Positions 40,337-43,915 of a stretch of DNA of 43,915 nucleotides are shown in pieces. The first letter of the stretch is position 1. Each line of letters opens with the position of its first letter. Source of the DNA: Streptomyces sp. col6. GTDB taxonomy: Bacteria; Actinomycetota; Actinomycetes; Streptomycetales; Streptomycetaceae. The stretch covers positions 1 to 43,915 of the forward strand of contig NZ_RDBL01000021.1 in assembly GCF_008042035.1 (NCBI RefSeq), in the 5' to 3' direction. The notes below the pieces were generated by a model that was given only the letters and a program-made list of their open reading frames with translations, was not told the DNA's origin and did not search any database. The position numbers and the translations under genes were made by a program.

Positions 40337-41916
40337 GACGGCTCGCACGGTGCGTAGGCGAACGCCTCGGACGGCAACGGCACTCCATGGGTGCGCAGTT
40401 GATGGGCGCGTGTGAGCACGGCCGCGCCTTCGAGCAGGTGGAGGGCGATCCCGACCACGGTCCGGTTCGCCGGATCGGCGAGTGGGGTGCCCGCCACCCA
40501 CCGGTTGAAGGAACCCATCGAGGGACCGCACCAGATCTGGTAGTCGGTACGCCGCGATGCCTCGCCGTCGATCGCCCAGCGGCTCGAACTCCCCAGGTAC
40601 CAGCGGAAGATCAGGGCCATACGGTGCTTGGGGTCCGCCTGGGCGCGCGTGATCTCCGAGGGGTCGCGCCGCTCCCAGAACGCCCGTGTGTGCTGCCAGA
40701 CCTCGTCGAACGAGGCACCCAGCACCTCGCGTTCGAGCGCGGCACGCAGGGCGGGCGGCATCTCCTCCAGTGCGTCGTGCGCCCGGTACGCCGCGTAGAG
40801 CCTGCCGGCCCGCCGGGCGAACATCGTCCCCCGCGCGAGCACCTGCAGCTTCACGCCGAGCTCGAACATGTCCGCCGCCGGCGCCATTGCCACGTCCGCG
40901 ATGTCGGCGTCGCACAGCATGGCCTTGGCCTCGTCGGACAGCCCGGCCTCGACGGCGGTCTGGTTCACCGACCCCACGACCACGTACGACGCGCCGAGGG
41001 CGAAGGCGGCGGCCACCGCGGCGGGTGTGCCGAGACCGCCGGCCGCACCGATCCGGACCGGCCGGCGATAGCCGTACCGCGCGCGCACCTCGTCGCGCAG
41101 CGCCGCGATCCTCGGCAGCAGGACCGACAACGGCCGGTTGTCGGTGTGCCCGCCGCTGTCCGCCTCCACGGTGATGTCCTCGGCCACCGGCACGCACGCC
41201 GCGAGCCCCGCCTCCTCCCGCGTCAGCCTGCCCTGCGCCACGAGGGAGTCCAGAAGTCCGGCAGGGGCCGGCGAGAGGAACCGCTCGGCCACTTCCGGCC
41301 GGGACACCTTGGCGAGCATCCGCGTACGACGGACGATGCCACCGCCCACGTCCCGGCGCAGACCCCGGGCCGCACACCACACGACGGCGGGGGTCAGCTC
41401 CATGTACGCCGACGCGGAGACGAGGGGGACACCGCAGCGGACGAGGAGTTCGGCGACACGTGACTCCAGCTCCGGTTCGGCCGGGGAGTGAATGAGGTTC
41501 ACACCCCAGTTCCGCCGCTCGCCCAGTTCGTGGACGAGCGTGAGGACCGCCCGCTCCACCTCCGGGTACGCCAGACCGCCCGCGCCGAAGAAGCCCAGCA
41601 TGTCCGCCCGCGCCATCGCCGCCACCATCGCGGTGGTCGCGATGCCGTTCGCCATCTCGCCCGCGATGTAGGGGAAGCGGACCTCGTGCGCCTCGCAGAA
41701 GGTACGGCCGCCGAGCCATTCGGGGTACAGCGGCGGCAGAGTCGCGAGCACCCGGTCCGGCGGCACGGGACCGCACACGAGCCCCCGTTCACGCCCGTCC
41801 GGTCCGCCGACCAGATGGACGGGTTCCCGGATGCGCCGGGCACAGGCGGCGATCCCGTCGAGGGTGAAGGCATCCGGGGGCATCACGGAGGAGCCGGAAG
41901 CTGCGAGGACGGTCAC
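40333..41916 (-). CDS. PfaD-like trans-acting enoyl reductase
   Basis: A 527-residue FMN-dependent TIM-barrel protein of the PfaD/nitronate-monooxygenase type. It has PYIAGEMANGIATTAMVAAM, GFFGAGGL, GVNLIHSP, ITVEADSGGHTDNRPLSVLLP, IGAAGGLGTP and ASYVVVGSVNQT (FMN phosphate site). A C-terminal extension typical of PfaD has SSSRWAIDGEASRRTDYQIWCGPSMGSFNRWV. It would reduce enoyl intermediates on the PfaA-like ACP in trans. The GTG at 41916 has GGAG upstream and is preferred over an internal ATG at 41883. It overlaps the PfaA start by four bases and lies 58 bp after the reductase gene. Confidence 0.92.
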   Translation of the reverse strand: MTVLAASGSSVMPPDAFTLDGIAACARRIREPVHLVGGPDGRERGLVCGPVPPDRVLATLPPLYPEWLGGRTFCEAHEVRFPYIAGEMANGIATTAMVAAMARADMLGFFGAGGLAYPEVERAVLTLVHELGERRNWGVNLIHSPAEPELESRVAELLVRCGVPLVSASAYMELTPAVVWCAARGLRRDVGGGIVRRTRMLAKVSRPEVAERFLSPAPAGLLDSLVAQGRLTREEAGLAACVPVAEDITVEADSGGHTDNRPLSVLLPRIAALRDEVRARYGYRRPVRIGAAGGLGTPAAVAAAFALGASYVVVGSVNQTAVEAGLSDEAKAMLCDADIADVAMAPAADMFELGVKLQVLARGTMFARRAGRLYAAYRAHDALEEMPPALRAALEREVLGASFDEVWQHTRAFWERRDPSEITRAQADPKHRMALIFRWYLGSSSRWAIDGEASRRTDYQIWCGPSMGSFNRWVAGTPLADPANRTVVGIALHLLEGAAVLTRAHQLRTHGVPLPSEAFAYAPCEPS

Positions 41917-41974
41917 GGGAAGGCTCCAACGGCACAGGGAGGCGGACGGGTCGGTGAGAGGGAGGAGCGGGCGG

Positions 41975-43129
41975 TCAGGCGCGGTGAACGGGCGGCGAAA
42001 CGTCCGCGGTCGCACCCGGGGGAGCGGGTACGGTCCACGGGCGCGCGGCCAGGCCCGCCCGGAGGTAGCCGGCACCCACCGGCGCGGATGCGGCGGAGGG
42101 GCCCAGCCGGGCCCGGACACGGGTGTCGTCGAATCGCCGCCGGTGCGCGAGGTAGGCCGTCATGCCCGGGTAGAAGTCGAGCAGGGATTCCAGGGCCGAC
42201 GGGGTGTCCGGCCGGGCGTCCACCAGTTCCACGCTTACCGCGACCAGCCGTTCCAGCACTTCCACGACGGTCGTCACGGACACATCGCGGTCGTGGACGA
42301 CGTGGTACGTATCGACCCCGCCCGAGGGTGCCCGGCCGGCCAGCCGCACCATGACCTCGGCCGCGTGCTCCACCTGGAGAAGGTTGAGCCGGCCGAGCGC
42401 GTGCCCCACCATCCGGACCCGGGGCCGGGCGTCGGCGCGCAGGGCGGGAGTGCCGGGCCCGGGGGCGTGGCGCGCGTCCCGCAGGATGCGCTCGACGACC
42501 TGCAAGGGGTGCGACGGGAGGTCGGGGTGCGGCGGCAGGTCGGTGACCAGGATGCCGGGCCGCAGCACCAGGACCGGCCGGCCGTGCTCCTTCGACCAGG
42601 CGTGCACCAGTAACTCCGCCTCGTACTTCGAGCGTTCATAGGCGTTCTCGAAGCCGTGGGCGTCGTCCAGCTCGTCCTCGTACGCCACACCCTCGCGCCG
42701 GGCCCCGGCCACGAACGCCGTGCTCACGTGGTGCACACGGGGCCGCAGGCGCCCCGCGGCGGCCAGCTCCAGAACGTGCCGGGTCCCTTCCACATTGGTC
42801 CGGCGCAGCTCGGCGAGGTCCCCCTCCAGGTTGATACTCCCGGCGCTGTGCCAGAGCGTGCCGATACCGTCGGCCAGTTCCTGGAACGCATGCCCGGACA
42901 GCCCCAGCCCGGCCCGCGCGAGGTCCGTCTCCACCACCCGCAGCCGGTCGGGGAGCGCGGCGGTGAACGCCTCGGGAGAGCCGGTCAGTTCGAAGAAGCG
43001 GATGATGCGCTGCAGAGCGTCGCCCGACCCCGCGTGCGCCAGCACCGTCACCGACCGGTGCGTGTCGAGCAGACGACGCAGCAGGCGCAGTCCGAGAAAT
43101 CCGGTGGCGCCGGTGAGGGCTACGTGCAC
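41975..43129 (-). CDS. thioester-reductase-like extended SDR
   Basis: A 384-residue protein of the NAD-binding_4/male-sterility group, related to thioester reductase domains. GATGFLG lies at residues 7-13, TLWHSAGSINLEG in the middle, and the catalytic pair Tyr164/Lys168 in YERSKYEAE, followed by VLVLRPGILV. Such enzymes reduce acyl thioesters to aldehydes or alcohols with NADPH. As first gene of the PUFA-synthase-like operon it could release the finished chain reductively; that is inference. The GTG at 43129 has GGAG eight bases upstream. Leu173 is encoded by TTA (42611-42613), hinting at bldA dependence of the whole operon. Confidence 0.82.
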   Translation of the reverse strand: MHVALTGATGFLGLRLLRRLLDTHRSVTVLAHAGSGDALQRIIRFFELTGSPEAFTAALPDRLRVVETDLARAGLGLSGHAFQELADGIGTLWHSAGSINLEGDLAELRRTNVEGTRHVLELAAAGRLRPRVHHVSTAFVAGARREGVAYEDELDDAHGFENAYERSKYEAELLVHAWSKEHGRPVLVLRPGILVTDLPPHPDLPSHPLQVVERILRDARHAPGPGTPALRADARPRVRMVGHALGRLNLLQVEHAAEVMVRLAGRAPSGGVDTYHVVHDRDVSVTTVVEVLERLVAVSVELVDARPDTPSALESLLDFYPGMTAYLAHRRRFDDTRVRARLGPSAASAPVGAGYLRAGLAARPWTVPAPPGATADVSPPVHRA

Positions 43130-43760
43130 GGCCAGGACTCCAAGGGCTTCGGAAGGGACAGCCACGTCCCGCCGCGCTCGGCGGAGGGCGGGGCGCCGCC
43201 GGTGTGACGACGAGGGGAGGCGGGACGCGTCATGACGTTCCGGCGGTGCGGTCGTACCACGAGCGGTACGTGCCACGACCGGCCGGTCCGGCACCGCGCC
43301 GACGCTACGAATCACCGTCCCTCCCGGGCACGTTGATCTTCGGCGCACGGCACACCATGGCAGACGGCATGCGAAGCGGAAGACCTCGATCCGGGCTGCT
43401 CACCCGAACGAATTACTCCCCGGCCACGGGCCGCGCACGCCAGTACGGAGACGCAGCGACGCCCGTGCCGCGCGGGACTTCGTGGCTTCCGCGGGGAGAC
43501 GCGCGCTTGGCTCATCCCTCCTTCGAGGGATCTTGCGGGCCGCCCCGGGACCGGTCGTCGCCCGCTCCCGGAGGCGTTGCGGTGCCTGCGCGGGAAGGGG
43601 GTTGACGCGCTGCGTCCCTACGGGGGAGACGCAGCCCGGACCGACGCGAGGCGGACGGTGCCCGTTGCCGAGGGCGATGCTGAGGCGCGCGGGCGAACCC
43701 ACCGCCCCTCCTGCCGAGCCCTTCACCACCACCCCGCCCCGCCACGCATAGGAGTCCCCC
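43130..43760. other. Divergent intergenic region of about 630 bp
   Basis: No credible coding region was found; codon pattern and ribosome-binding sites are lacking in all open frames. It contains an imperfect 11-bp repeat at 43251-43279, a perfect hairpin ATCCCTC/GAGGGAT at 43514-43531 with a CTTC loop, and CTGCGTC/GACGCAG at 43610-43634 overlapping TTGACG (43602-43607). It must hold the promoter of the lipid-synthase operon and that of the plus-strand gene at the window edge. Confidence 0.5.
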
Positions 43761-43915
43761 ATGTCCGCTTCCGGCCGGCCGGCCTCGTCGACGGAGCCCG
43801 CACCGCCCACCAAGTCGGTCCCCAGCGCCAGGTCCGCGCCGTCGGGGCCCCGGCCCGAGCGCCCCGACGGCGCGGACCTGGCGCTGGGGACCGACTTGGT
43901 GGGCGGTGCGGGCTC
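43761..43915 (+). CDS. Start of a truncated plus-strand gene
   Basis: ATG at 43761 with AGGAG six bases upstream begins a Ser/Pro-rich N-terminus (MSASGRPASSTEPAPPTKSV...). The product cannot be recognised. From 43861 the sequence is the exact reverse complement of 43794-43848, so the last codons are probably not the real continuation. It is divergent from the lipid-synthase operon. Confidence 0.45.
   Translation, partial: MSASGRPASSTEPAPPTKSVPSARSAPSGPRPERPDGADLALGTDLVGGAG
43794..43915. repeat. Perfect 55-bp inverted repeat at the window end
   Basis: Arms 43794-43848 and 43861-43915 are perfect reverse complements around a 12-base loop, and the sequence ends exactly at the arm boundary that can be seen. 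This is most simply a fold-back artefact at a contig end; a true hairpin is possible. It does not resemble known Streptomyces telomere sequences. Confidence 0.8.

Noticed and set aside
43794..43915. Terminal inverted repeat as a Streptomyces telomere
   Set aside because: Known telomeres carry several short palindromes and typical G/C start motifs; here one perfect fold-back interrupts a coding start, fitting an assembly artefact better.

Overview
The window is very GC-rich, with strong G/C preference at third codon positions, sparse TTA codons, short or absent spacing inside operons and many GTG starts. The gene families point to a Streptomyces-type actinomycete. They include a class III cyclase with an Rv1264-like N-terminus, a rifamycin phosphotransferase with a nearby RAE-like palindrome, a SUKH-type immunity protein and a PUFA-synthase-like lipid cluster. 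No rRNA, tRNA, insertion sequence or CRISPR array was seen.

Layout. 1-3.7 kb: a PIG-L deacetylase, an alpha/beta hydrolase and an MFS exporter on the minus strand, then a TrmO/TsaA-like gene on the plus strand. 3.7-8.2 kb: a compact minus-strand operon that is the most unusual part of the window. It runs from an AraC-type regulator ending in a TTA codon, to a 133-residue protein made almost entirely of ten 10-residue repeats (consensus DL[AS]VWD plus four variable residues), to a FemAB/GNAT-like acyltransferase, to a divergent group-II truncated hemoglobin, to an FAD aromatic monooxygenase whose C-terminal Old-Yellow-Enzyme-like domain looks collapsed. I propose that this is an undescribed repeat-peptide (multi-core RiPP-like) modification system. 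8.2-17.5 kb: a small Cys-containing protein, a glutaredoxin-like membrane protein, a sirtuin, the rifamycin phosphotransferase, an adenylyl cyclase coupled to a universal stress protein, a SUKH-4 protein, a GNAT, a RidA protein, a frameshifted ThuA gene and a zinc-ribbon protein.

17.5-27.7 kb: a two-component system followed by a VanZ-like membrane protein, then several small regulator/effector modules, most with a clear inverted-repeat operator. These are TetR with a DUF4287 gene, an esterase, an Old Yellow Enzyme, an ArsR-MFS operon, a GNAT, XRE-DUF2975, and an NmrA-type reductase behind a near-perfect SoxR box placed in a 19-bp promoter spacer.

27.7-43.1 kb: a four-gene minus-strand operon for a PUFA-synthase-like iterative lipid synthase. 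The genes are a thioester-reductase-like SDR, a PfaD-like enoyl reductase, a PfaA-like KS-AT-ACP-KR-DH protein with only one ACP, and a PfaC-like KS-CLF-AT-(DH)4 protein carrying the PfaB-type acyltransferase internally. The reductase suggests the chain may be released as an aldehyde or alcohol. The window ends in a perfect 55-bp inverted repeat that cuts into the start of a plus-strand gene and may be an assembly fold-back.
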